Shown here: positions 32,435-43,270 of the stretch, one piece after another
Layout of the letters: the number at the start of each line of letters is the position of its first letter
Position numbering within the stretch: the first letter of the stretch is position 1
Position numbers and translations under genes: made by a program
The notes under the pieces: generated by a model
The model's input: the letters and a program-made list of their open reading frames with translations, nothing else
What the model was told of the DNA's origin: nothing
The model's database searches: none
Assembly: GCA_025738555.1 (NCBI GenBank)
Contig: JAOVFP010000004.1
Location: 4,774,001 to 4,838,000, forward strand
DNA from: Cyathus striatus
Lineage: Eukaryota; Basidiomycota; Agaricomycetes; Agaricales; Nidulariaceae
Direction of reading: 5' to 3'
DNA: 64,000 nucleotides

Positions 32435-34225
32435 TTCTCTAGTTTACGTATATGTGGGGCTCTGGGCGAGAAGAAGGGGTGTGGTGTGGGCGAGGAGAAA
32501 GTGTCACAAACTCGGAACCCGCATAATTTTTCCATATCATGGGTTTTCATGTACGTCTAGGACTTTCGCATTGCCTGTCCGGCTAAACACATACGAAAGT
32601 TAATCCTTTTTATGCATGAAGAACTTCTAATTGCTCCTGTATGCTTAATGACATAAAATTAGATAATGGATATCCCAACATCTCGCCTGTCCGTCCTAAA
32701 GGAAGAATACTGACACGTCGAAAAGATGAATGCACAACTTATACTTCCATTTTCATTCCACTGATACGCGTATGAGCTGTTAGCTATAATATCTCAGTAG
32801 CTTGTCAAGGGAGTGGCAACATTACTTACGATTGTACGTTATCTTCCATTATATTTACCTATGCATACTCTTACCCTCACTATTGTCCGCTCGGTACTTC
32901 CTCGTAATACCCCTGTGTCGTTACTTATTATGCCCATCTTCGCGTTATCACCTCACCCAGTGCACTTTTACATTTGATGCATCATATCAATGACTTCAAT
33001 GATATCAATAAGCCACCTGTTATTGTGTTGCTCAGGGTTAGAAGTGTTGATGTGCTCGATACATGCCACTTGAGGTTATTCAGTGCACAGGCTTGACATC
33101 GTAATAGTCAAAATGTACGTGATTATCAGGAGGTCCAATTGGCAGCAGCAGTGCCAACAACGGTGATAATGATGCTGATCTCGTACCCCAGTGGCATCGT
33201 TCGTTCCTTGTTAACTTCGATCAGCGTGTTATGCAGCTCTAATTCTATACTTGTGGAGCTGCGACCGATGTCCTGCGGCAGACAACTGCGGCCGACGATC
33301 TCCTGAAACGTAGAAGACAGATCTGATGCATTTGCAGCAGCAGCTGCCATCTTTTACCATCATCACGCCATGTCCTCCTTTGCTCCTCCTATTCACTACT
33401 TATTCACTTGGTAGTACTTATTTCGGGCATGCTAAAGCTACACACTACATCGCTTATCAGCTATCGGTATTCAATATGGTTACATTTTACATACATATTG
33501 TTATTGTTGACTTTAGTACCAATGCCCACGGCCCCACACGCCTTTACAACTTGAGAGGTGGGCGCCAAAATGCGCCAAGGCGTTGACAGTGTGGCGCCCA
33601 TCCAAGCAGGGTGCACTGACTTTTAATTTTTGTTGTGCCAAAACCGGTTAACACTCGACCACCATGATCATCACTTATCCTCTACAGTTTTCGCTTCCGA
33701 CCAGCCCAACTCGCCCAAAGCTCGCCTTCAATCCTCTTCAATATTACCCAGAATGTTTCAACCTCTTTCAAAACGTGTTGGTTCAACTTTTAAACCTGTG
33801 GGCAGCTGAAACCCAGAAATCTAATCCCGCAAGTATCGCGACGGTTGTGGATGAAAGGGAACTACTGGCTGTTGCCACGAGATGAACATATTTGTAATGT
33901 GGTAATTGTTTATCGGGAAGGATCGCCGTTCCGGAGTCTGTCAACCGTTGTTGAACAAGCTTTTCCGAGCCACTCAATATGTCGTTCCGCCTGTTCCGGC
34001 CCCTGTCGGACTCGCATCACGCCTCGGGACCCTCAGTGACTAGTGACGGTTGCAATGGAAGATGCCCTTACTTTTAACTCCCATGAACCTCTGTCGCAAA
34101 CGTTGAGAACGTGAGGACGACGATTATATTGTTTGCTCTTATACCCTCGTCTGTCTTGCTCTGCTTCCCCTCCAAGCTCCTTTCTACGACTTCTGCTGGC
34201 TGGTCCTCGGTTAGAGCTCGGAGGG
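32435..34225. other. Intergenic, nothing recognised
   Basis: Frames around 33126-33350 and 33664-33885 lack motifs and credible splicing. No repeats linking it to other parts of the window were seen. Confidence 0.5.
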
Positions 34226-35180
34226 ATGAATTTTACTACTTTCACGACTGCTCTTTCTATTATGCTGGTGTTAGATCAAGGTGAGCAACTCTAGCTGTAC
34301 TATCCCATATCATACCCCAGAAATTTCTATTCAGTTAGATGACGCGTCAACTGATATTTGTTTATTGAACCAGCACTCGCCCTTGTTCCCAGAATGCCAG
34401 TTGACTACATCCATTCACGACAATTGTCTATTGGACAAACTCCTCCTCAAGTGAGTAGCCGCTGCGGAAAAACTCCTAGATCCCCGCTGATGGGTCCTCT
34501 TCTATAGTGCCGAGACGTCTGTTCCGCAATATCGAACGCGGTTGATGTGATTCGATTCCTACTTTCCACTCGTATAACGCAATAGCTGATAATCACATTT
34601 CTAGAACTGTACCAACGATACCTGTCTTTGTACCATCTCGAATGCCATTGCGTTACAAGACTGCATGAACTGCATCTATTCCGTATCACCTACGGAAGCA
34701 GTGCGGGAATCTGTGGAGAATGCATTTAACCGTCAGTTAATTACATCAGATTATGGAGCACGCTGACTCTCCCCGGCTACTATAGAATTCGAAGGTACAT
34801 GCAGGGACTTTTCTCTCCCGGAGCCCTCAATAACGGTCTCTGCAGCCGCAGAACCATCAACGACGAATTTAGCGAGTTCTGTGGGTGTAGTAGGATCAAG
34901 CTCTCCAACGACACCCCCTGTGGTGACGATAACGGCATCTTTCCCAACCACAGAGACCGTTTACAGCACCACGTCTACTCATACTCCATCAACAACTGTA
35001 ACCGTCGTTGTTACACACATTGTGCCTCCTGGTGCAAATCCTTCGTCTGCTAGTAGCAGCATCTCCAGCGCAAATCAGAGCTCCAGCGCTGTTTCTTCAA
35101 ACACCGGGTTTTACAGACGAGCTTCCACGAGTCTTATCGGAGCAACATCACTGTTGAGCGTTTTCTTGATTTGTCTATGA
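34226..35180 (+). CDS. Secreted Cys-patterned, Ser/Thr-rich protein A, probable GPI anchor (230 aa)
   Basis: Exons: 34226-34280, 34374-34450, 34508-34546, 34605-34731 and 34786-35180; 693 nt in frame. A hydrophobic N-terminus (FTTALSIMLVLDQALA) serves as a signal peptide. The Cys pattern is QCRDVC…NCTNDTCLCT…CMNC…GTC, eight Cys in the spacing C-x3-C, C-x4-C-x-C, C-x2-C, C. This is CFEM-like but not a full match to the CFEM consensus. A long Thr/Ser/Val-rich stretch follows, then a terminal hydrophobic segment (GATSLLSVFLICL), so cell-wall or membrane GPI anchoring is likely. Its neighbour 35713-36575 is a paralogue with the same five-exon layout. Confidence 0.82.
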
Positions 35181-35712
35181 CTTCGATTTCCTGTGTCATC
35201 TACAGGAATGTCGAACTGCTTCTCATCACTTACTCATGACAGTCATGCCTCACGTTCTTACGTCGATTACACATTCATGCAACCATACGTTAAAACTACG
35301 GTCTAATTCAAGGTGTCAAATGTATTTTTACGCGCTTTGGTATTTAGAGGTTCTGATATTTATACGGGATATTCTCTCGTGTTTTTGGAATAACTCTTTC
35401 AATGTATCTGATATTTTCAAGCCTCAATTTATCGATGAGATGCGCGCACTTTCAGCGTGCATTTGAGCGTAATTGGGACCCATAAGCGCCTATGTATGCT
35501 GTGTCAACAGTCAAATTAACTCGGGTCGATTATCTGTTCTTGGCAAGTTGAAACGTCACAATGACTGCGGCTAGACCAATTCAGGTCCACGCAAGATGCA
35601 CTCAACCGAACTTACATTTTTCATTTATTCGCGGGCTTGTTGGCTTGGGCGCCTTGGATCTTGTTTGAATCCCCCATCATCCCGACTAGCTTAACAGCAC
35701 ACAGAACAAACC
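35181..35712. other. Intergenic between the two paralogues
   Basis: Holds the 3' end of gene A and the promoter of gene B; no further feature seen. Confidence 0.5.
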
Positions 35713-36575
35713 ATGCGTGCTGCACCCCTCTTGCTGCTAAGTTTTTCTGCTTTATTCTCTCGAGGTTGGTTTCTGTCGAGTTCTTTGTACTTCTCTGAAA
35801 TGTCTTCTTTTGTTTAGTGACATGCCTCGCGCCACGTACTTTGCCGTTATCTCAACTTCTTTCACGACAAACCGATCCAGCTAGTGTATGATGTTCTCTG
35901 CCACATTCGACTTCTTTTGACCAATTCCTTGTTTTAAGTGTAGCAGCATTTGTTCAACTATACTCAGTACCGTTCAAGTAAGTCTAAATACAAGGATCTG
36001 TTGACAGAAACCGATTGATTGTTCTTTTAGACCTGCGAAACCCCCGACTGCCTATGCACTGCCACTAATGCCAACCAGTTGGAACAATGCGTCAACTGCA
36101 CGTATAATGCACCTGGTGCAGACGACACAATTAGGAGTCAGGCAGTTAATACTCTGAACAGTACGTGCTTCCATAATGCCACAAATGCTATTGTTCCTTC
36201 TAATCACGTATTCCCGGTCATTTGATAGCTTTTGAGGCAACCTGTGCAGGTTACTCAATTCCATCGATTTCGATATCATCGGCTGGACCTTCATCCACGC
36301 CCGCGTCCGCGTCTGCGTCTGCATCCTTGTCTAATTCGGCGCTCACATCAGGGACCGCTTTGTCTTCTGCCAGTCTAACGTCTACTCCCACGACGCAGGT
36401 AGTGGTCAGCGCTCTGTCCTCTTCGGCTCAAGGTACAGCGAGCTCGAGTTCTGCGACATCCTCGGCGAGCAACCAGCCTACAATTAACAATGCAGCGATT
36501 GCGATCAACGGTAGTCCATTCGTAGCTACTACAGTGGCGTTTTCGTTAGGGTTAGGAATGTTGTTTATGCTCTAA
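35713..36575 (+). CDS. Secreted Cys-patterned, Ser-rich protein B, probable GPI anchor (211 aa)
   Basis: Exons: 35713-35764, 35818-35885, 35939-35977, 36031-36160 and 36229-36575; 636 nt in frame. The signal peptide is MRAAPLLLLSFSALFSRVTC. The Cys pattern SCSSIC…TCETPDCLCT…CVNC…ATC matches gene A in spacing, and exon 3 is 39 nt in both genes. The tail is a Ser/Ala/Thr repeat (ASASASASLSNS) ending in a hydrophobic GPI-type signal (TTVAFSLGLGMLFML). It probably arose by tandem duplication with gene A and acts at the cell surface. Iron or heme binding, known for CFEM proteins, is speculative here. Confidence 0.82.
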
Positions 36576-36911
36576 TTAGTGCAAGCCTTTCTCTCGTGAT
36601 AGTTGGTTGTATGCGATGTTTATATTAATTAACATCTGGCTTTATGAATGTGCCTTTTCTGAAGGTTAAACTAGTTGCTCCCGTTCTTCGATGATCTTCC
36701 CCTGGAAGAAAGCCCAATCCAAATTATAATCTTTAAATGAATGGCACGAGGTACAAAGTGTCTAATAAAATTACCAGATACAGAGCAACTCAATAAAAAC
36801 CAGTGTGTACGATAAACGTCAACGCGAATGAAATATAGTCCGTTAATGAAAGTTCGCTATATACTTGTAGACATCACAGGCATTAATTTCTACGGGTCAA
36901 AGTAACGTTCT
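36576..36911. other. Convergent intergenic region
   Basis: Separates the plus-strand protein B gene from the minus-strand MAG1-like gene and presumably contains both 3' UTRs. Confidence 0.5.
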
Positions 36912-38374
36912 TCAATGGAAGAAGGCCACAGCGGCAATACCTGACACGAGAGAAATTAAAGTTACGACGGGGTACACCTGTGCATTTGAGCCTGCAGCAC
37001 TGCTTTGGCTCGCGGAGCCGCTGCTGCTTGCAGCGCTACTAGCACCGGAAGATGTTCCTGCTGACCCCGCAGAGTTTGTAACACGTGCAGTCCCGCTTCC
37101 ACTTGTACCGCTACCAGAAGTGGGTCCACTTCCGCTTGCACTGGCCGTTGGGGCTGCGGTAACACCCAATTGTGCGAGGGCAATTCCGTTGGAGATAGTA
37201 GAGGTGGTGGCACAGCTGCTAGAAGAGGGAATGGAGAAGGGAGCAGAGGGGGTAGCCAAGTCTCCGACAGTGTAAACTGAGCCGTCTGTCAAAGTACCAG
37301 TGAAACGTTGAGCGAAGGTAGAGAAGACGGGGGTGCCGTTAACAGTTGCGGTCGGGTACCATCCAGGAGGGTCTATAAATAGGTTTATGAATAAAGGTTT
37401 TTTTTTTGGGATAATAATAGACTTACAAGCAACATCAGCTTCACACGTCTCGCTATGACAACGTGTTAGATCTTCGAAAGACGGCCATACACTCGATGTA
37501 ACGACTCACAAAGTACCGTTGACATTGTAGTTTCCGGGCATCACGAACTCACAACCCATCTCGTCGAGTTCGTGCCAGCACATGTTGGCGGCGCTGTAAG
37601 TGGAGTTGGCGTTGGTGCAGACACGGATGCAGAATTGGTTGTAGTCGATGTAAAGCTACCGAAATGTCAGAATTATTTCGCATACATTCGCTGAGAACAC
37701 CAACCATCCATTCGGCAAAGTGTTGATCAGAACCAGTGATGTTGGAGGTGACATTTCCACCGACTGGGTTACCATCTCCAAACGCACCATGAGGATCAAG
37801 CTCTCTGCAAAGAACATTAATTTCTTCCAAATCCTAACAAAGTATAAAATACGTACCCTCCAAAGTCGCCAGCAGGAATGTTCAGCTTGGTCAAGTCCCC
37901 ATAACCGATCAGTTGAACGTAGAAGTCTGTGAGAATAGAAATGTGTTATTTTTAACTCTCCATATGGTTTAGTTGAATTCTACCTGTTTTGAGGAATGAA
38001 ACACCGGTGATGGTTCCGTCGGGAATAACACGGGCGTTGTTTCTTTGTTGTGTGCACCAAGCAACCTCGATAGTCTCTGAGTCGGAGATGGCCTGTGTTG
38101 TTGGAGGTGCGAAAAGGCAGAAGTCCTATGAAAATGATATAAAGGTCAGCTTGAAAATGCGTATGAAGAGTTGAGAGACACGTACGTCAATGGCGTTAAT
38201 AGAAAGCAAGCGAGCCATAGAGGTCTGGTTAATAGCTGTGCCTTGAGTGGCTTGGGGAGGGTTGGTGACACCCATAGTGCCAGTGGCGAGGACACCATCA
38301 GGGAAGGTCTGTGCAGAAGCAGAAACAGCGGCTCCCAAGAGCGTTGCTAACGTAGCGAAACCGAATGAAAGCAT
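36912..38374 (-). CDS. Macrofage activating glycoprotein (MAG1)-like secreted protein
   Basis: Starts at 38374 with a signal peptide (MLSFGFATLATLLGAAVSAS) and the conserved TFPDGVLATGTMGVTNPPQA. Further exons encode DFCLFAPPTTQAISDSETIE, VAWCTQQRNNARVIPDGTIT, GGELDPHGAFGDGNPVGGNV, a MCWHELDEMGCEFVMPGNY block and a Ser/Gly/Ala-rich tail ending in a hydrophobic GPI-type helix. This string of motifs is characteristic of the basidiomycete 'macrofage activating glycoprotein' family of secreted glycoproteins, whose biochemical role is not established. Several short GT-AG introns interrupt the gene. Exon borders were checked by frame for the N-terminal part and are approximate elsewhere. Confidence 0.87.
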
Positions 38375-40073
38375 TATAGCAGCAAGGTAATTTGAAAAGT
38401 AGCAAAAGCGTAACAGAAGCTAGGTTGTAGAGGCCCAAAGAAAAAGAGAGAGTGACTGTGGTCGGTGAGAACCAATTAGTGGCTTGTGGGCCTAGAAGAA
38501 AACGCTGGTGAGCGGAAGGGGGATGATGGTGGTGGAAGAAAGAAAGCTGCGTTGTCCTCGCTGTTTATGATGGGCCATCAGAGGGGTGGAAAGATTTCTT
38601 GCGTGGAAACATGTGCTGTCAGAGATATTTTTATCTTTGTTATGAATTCAAAGAACACGCCTGTTGGGAACTGCGGCGCTATACAATCACGGCCGCTCCC
38701 TACCGTGGAGTCGGAGTCACTGAATGAATAGTCGCTGAAATTTGAAAGAAAACTCATTTGAGATGGTAGAAATCTTTAGTGGGTGTTTCTAACAACTAGA
38801 GCAGCTTCATAGCTGAAATAACGAACGATAATAAAGACCATCTCCTTTTGTTTGATAGCGTGATGGTTCTAGTTTGTTCTATAATTATACTCTCTATTTT
38901 TATTGTGAGCTCGGCAGAACTCCGGCACGGAGATGACTGGCCGGAATTTAATTATAGAATAGCACGTTAGGAGATCACGTGGAGATTTGAAGCGACGTCA
39001 TATAGCCAATGTTCTACACTTTTTTTGTCAACCTCCGTGGTGTCCCTGGCCTCGTAAAGCTCCGTCCTATTCAAATTTCAAATTTAAACTATCGATATCA
39101 TGGTTGATTTGAGTGGCTATTTCAATATGTACTTGGCTCAGACAAACTTTCTACGATATTACTGATGAATCGATGACAGAAGCCTTTTTCCTTCCCGAAA
39201 GTTTAGGAAGACATGCAAGTACTATGTCCTCAGAATACTACGGGACTTGCCACAACGCCAATCCCGAAAATATTGACCGGCACCTATAATTCTCCTTCCC
39301 TTTTAAGCTTTATTCGAACGTTGGTCCTGGCCGTGAATTACCTTCAGCAATAAATGCACTGATTTTTATTTCGACAACTCAGTTGTATCCAATCTAAATG
39401 CTGTTAAATGTCAGCCATGTCAATCAAAATTCTTGGCGCCCTCTTCAATATTCAGAATAATATTGGATCCATCTATACAAGTGCAAGCTGTAGGATTTCG
39501 AGGGATCTTCATTGATTATGAAGTGATACACCTTACCACGATCATTTTTTCCGAACACAGGATTTAGGGTGGAGCAGGGAGAATGGGGCAACACAAATCG
39601 TACCGTAAAATAGCGGCCACGCCATATATACAGCATGATTCAGGTTAGTGGTCCTTTTTAAATGCAAATACACATAATCCGAAAGAGTTCCTAACCTTAA
39701 CACAACGATATCGAAACCCATTGAATAGAGAACATCATTTCATCAACAGCATGAGATGGTCTACGTTGTGAAGATGGGCACCGAATGTGTGGTGGTTTTA
39801 TCGAATTCGTGCGTTAGATATTAAAGTGAATATCTTCTCACCGAGATAACAGGCAGCAATTTCTGGAATGAAAACTGATCTGCAAGAATAGCGGGATATC
39901 TGATATTATGACATTGTGATATACGCATACGTTGGGGCTGAATCTAAACTGGCCAAGCTGTAAGACTACTGTAGTATGATGGTTCTCTGTAACACAGATA
40001 TCAGTGCCGCAATGCTTCAGTAGACGACGAACACGATCATATCGTAGGGGCCGACTATATGTAAGCATTTTAC
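38375..40073. other. Intergenic between MAG1-like gene and P450-2
   Basis: Includes the MAG1 promoter side (T/C-rich near 38400-38460 on the coding strand) and the 3' flank of P450-2. No gene is supported. Confidence 0.5.
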
Positions 40074-42246
40074 TCATATTTCATCCCACATTTGGGCTTG
40101 CCTGACCATACGCTCTGATATTTGACCTCGCGGCTTGATATCGCAAAGGAATGGTTTAGGGTGACTAAGGATATATTCAGCGGGAGAATAAAAAGAGAAG
40201 AAAAAATAGTCTATTCATACCTAGCTAAACCTGTAATCATTTCTATCTTAGGGACAATTTCATTTCCGTCATCATCCAGCACTCGCCGTATATCTAGAGT
40301 CGCTAGCATAGAGGAAATTACAATCCATAGGCTTGCCTCCGCAAAGTATAGTCCAGGACATATCCTATACGTAATCATGAGATAGTATGTCAAATGGGAA
40401 TACAATCCAAACTACCTGCGACCAAATCCGAATTGTCCAATTGGATACGGTTCTGCGTTCCCTTCAGGTTTAGGCATGTATCTATCTGGGCTAAAAGAAT
40501 CCGGATCGTGATATATAGATTCATCTCGCAGAACGGCGCTGCAAATAATAGTTCCATCCTTAGCATGCACAGATTGGAATACGCAGTAACTTACTAAGCA
40601 TTACAAATCACAAGAGTTCCCTTAGGGATGAACATCCCCTTGTATATATCATCTTCACTAGAGCAATGTGGCATACCTTATACCTCGTAAATTTAGTGAT
40701 ACATTCCGCTGAACTAGTATATTTTTCTCACCAGATGGTGCCATTGTATTCCATCTAAAAGATATTGGAATATGTTTAAGTGGAGCAACCACATGAAGCA
40801 GAGTGAACACGCACCTCAGCACTTCTTGCATCACGGCTTCGATGTATGGAAGAGAGCCACGGTCACTAAGCTCTGGAAGCCGACCTTTACCAATTACTCG
40901 ATCAATTTCTTGCTGAGCCTTTCTTTGAACTTCAGGAAACAGAACCATTTCAAAAATGAAGTACAAAAGAGCAGAATTTGTCTAGGAAAAGGCGTATATA
41001 TCAACTTTCATGTTCTGATTCCATTTACCAAACCAACTAGTTACGTACTGTTTCTGCGCCACCTGTAAAAACTGAACATGCACTTCCTTTTAAATCAGTC
41101 ATGTGTTCATGGTCGCTGTAATCCCCATGAAGTTGTCTCAGATGGTGTAAGAGAAAAGACGGTTGCGCTGTTCCATCTCTCTAAAAATGATAGCTATAAT
41201 GAGCCTTCCTACAGCTTGAATTAACAATACACTACGAACCAATTGACTTTTCACAGCTTCAAAAGGATAGTCATGCATTTTTTGAACAGATGACTGGAGG
41301 CTTCTCGCCTTGAATGCGTAATGGGTTCCGGGAAACCAAGATGGGAAATATCGCACTGTTGATTATGAATAAGTAGTACATACGTGGACTCTACAGTGGC
41401 GAGTTTATCCTTACAGAATGGCATAAAGTCAACGGGTGTGCTTCCTCCAGACCCACAAAGAAGAAATGAATCTAGTGCCCTAGCAGATATATCAACATAT
41501 GGGTCGTTATCAGATACAATATCCATCCCGTAGGTGACCTTGACAACAAGCGCTGCAGAAAACCTACCCCAAAATCAATGACTTTGTATTAGACATTTGA
41601 ACAAACATTTATGTACCTTTGCAAATGTTTCTCCCAGTTGTTTGGAGTGTCTAAAAGATTTACTAATAGACGGCGTGCCTGTTGAGTTTGCAACGTGTGA
41701 TATGAAAGGCATTGTTTCTGATTAAAGTATTCCTGCACGAGTCTTCTGTACTTTTGGAATCGTTTGCCATAAGGTAAAAAGCTGAGAGTTGTGGACCATC
41801 CCATCCTTAACAAGAATTGAATATCAGTGAACATCTTAGGTGCATATATGGAGTAGTAGAAAAAATCTTACATGTCATACAATACCATCCTCATACGATT
41901 GCTGTAAATCCTGCTTCTCTTATCTAGAAGTTCATTTGCAACCTTGAGCGAGTTCAGGATTAAGAAGGAGCGTCCTGGAATATGAAAGTATAAAATATCC
42001 CCTATAGAAAAACGAACTCAGCTTCTTAATAAACGATATAGCTGGAAGTGCTCTACCATATATCTTCGACCATTCTCGGAAAACGACTTCTTGATTGGAT
42101 GTCGGCATGATACGCATGTGCCCTAGGATAAATTCCGCTGGCGGGCCAGGAGGGTACGGAAGTCGAGGCTTGCGTCGTCGTAGGCCCCATAAAAAGGAGA
42201 TACCTGCAAGAGCAAGTACAAAGTAAAAACTTACTGACCATGCCAT
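40074..42246 (-). CDS. Cytochrome P450 monooxygenase P450-2 (12 exons)
   Basis: Starts MAWSVSFYFVLALAG with one membrane anchor and the hinge [11 protein letters not shown]. All intron positions match P450-1, and reading through the donors and acceptors leaves one open frame to TGA at 40074 (…QAQMWDEI). Motifs: I-helix TGGAETT, K-helix EVLR, FSPDRY and heme loop FGFGRRICPG (Cys codon 40358-40360). The C-helix reads FQKYR in place of WxxxR. The closest relative in the window is P450-3, which shares promoter sequence (gctgggaatgtc) and the C-terminal CDIKPR. No lesion found. Substrate unknown. Confidence 0.88.
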
Positions 42247-42620
42247 AAGAAATCAAGAATGAGATAAATGCAGTCTCACACTTGTACAAGTAGTAAGGCC
42301 TTAAGGCTTAAGTACAATATCGTTGCGATACCATCACTGCCAGAGTGAAGATTTGCAGCCGAATAAACCAAAAGTACCGGTGTTAATGGGCCCTGGGGCC
42401 AGGACTCTGGAGAACACGCATGAACTCCGCTGAAGAATATAGTACGAAGAGACGTTTTCTCAAGCCTCAGCTGACATAGGAATGACAGCACGTATTGGGA
42501 TGCTGGGAATGTCCATACTACGATTGGTCGCAATATCTAGTGGCGTGGAAACCTGTGGATATTCGCTGAGTAGTTTTGCGATGGAGATCTCTTACATTGG
42601 TCACGGGCACCATATACATT
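42247..42620. other. P450-2 promoter region
   Basis: Holds a CTCAGCTGA motif at 42466-42474 and a 'gctgggaatgtc' block shared with the P450-3 upstream region at about 49120. It ends at the element beginning at 42621. Confidence 0.45.
42466..42474. promoter_or_regulatory. CTCAGCTGA motif upstream of P450-2
   Basis: Nine bases identical to the core of the 12-mer upstream of P450-1, P450-5 and P450-6, here 220 bp before the ATG. Role inferred. Confidence 0.3.
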
Positions 42621-43270
42621 AGGGGAAATCAAACCTGGCCTCTTGGCAAAACGAAACAGTCGGAGAGCGAAACAAAACAACTTCCCACGGAAACAACAGA
42701 CTGAGCTGATCCAGGCTGATGGCTGTATCGTTGCGAGCGCCAACCCGGCGCCCAGTCGGAGCTTGAACGTGGCAGGCTCTTGGCCGCATTTCTGCGTGAA
42801 AGATTAGTTTCGTTTGCACACTGCTGCAACCTATAAACTTTGAATTGGTGATGGATATGCTATATTTCGGTGGCAAAGGTTAAGTACATCAATTTTAATT
42901 CTTTATTCCATCGTATGTGTATCATTTTTGTCTTTTACTGTTAGTTAACTGCTACTAATTGGCTTGATGACGCCGGCTTGTATCATAACCTTACAATACA
43001 CATTTTTAACAACTAGAACCAATGCACATCCACCGTTTTACACATTTCTGCCCGGAAAATTATCTGAGAAGTCAAGGTATAGCTATAGATTGGCCATAGA
43101 CGACGGGCAGCAATCAATGAATTTCAATCCCAGATCAAGTCCGACAGTGCGTATCAACCATTCGTGTTGTCATGAAGTGGGGTTGTCAAACCTGGCACGA
43201 AACAAAATGAAGTTCACACGCAACAACTTATTTACTTGGCACAACAAAACAGCCAGGTTTGACTTCCCCT
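42621..43270. mobile_element. MITE-like element of about 650 bp with short inverted ends
   Basis: The left end AGGGGAAATCAAACCTGGC and right end GCCAGGTTTGACTTCCCCT are inverted with one mismatch. The 'ccaggtttgac' motif recurs inside near 43186. The flanks are catt / attg, so the duplication could be TA (mariner-like) or ATT. There is no transposase ORF. The call rests on the paired ends only. Confidence 0.6.
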
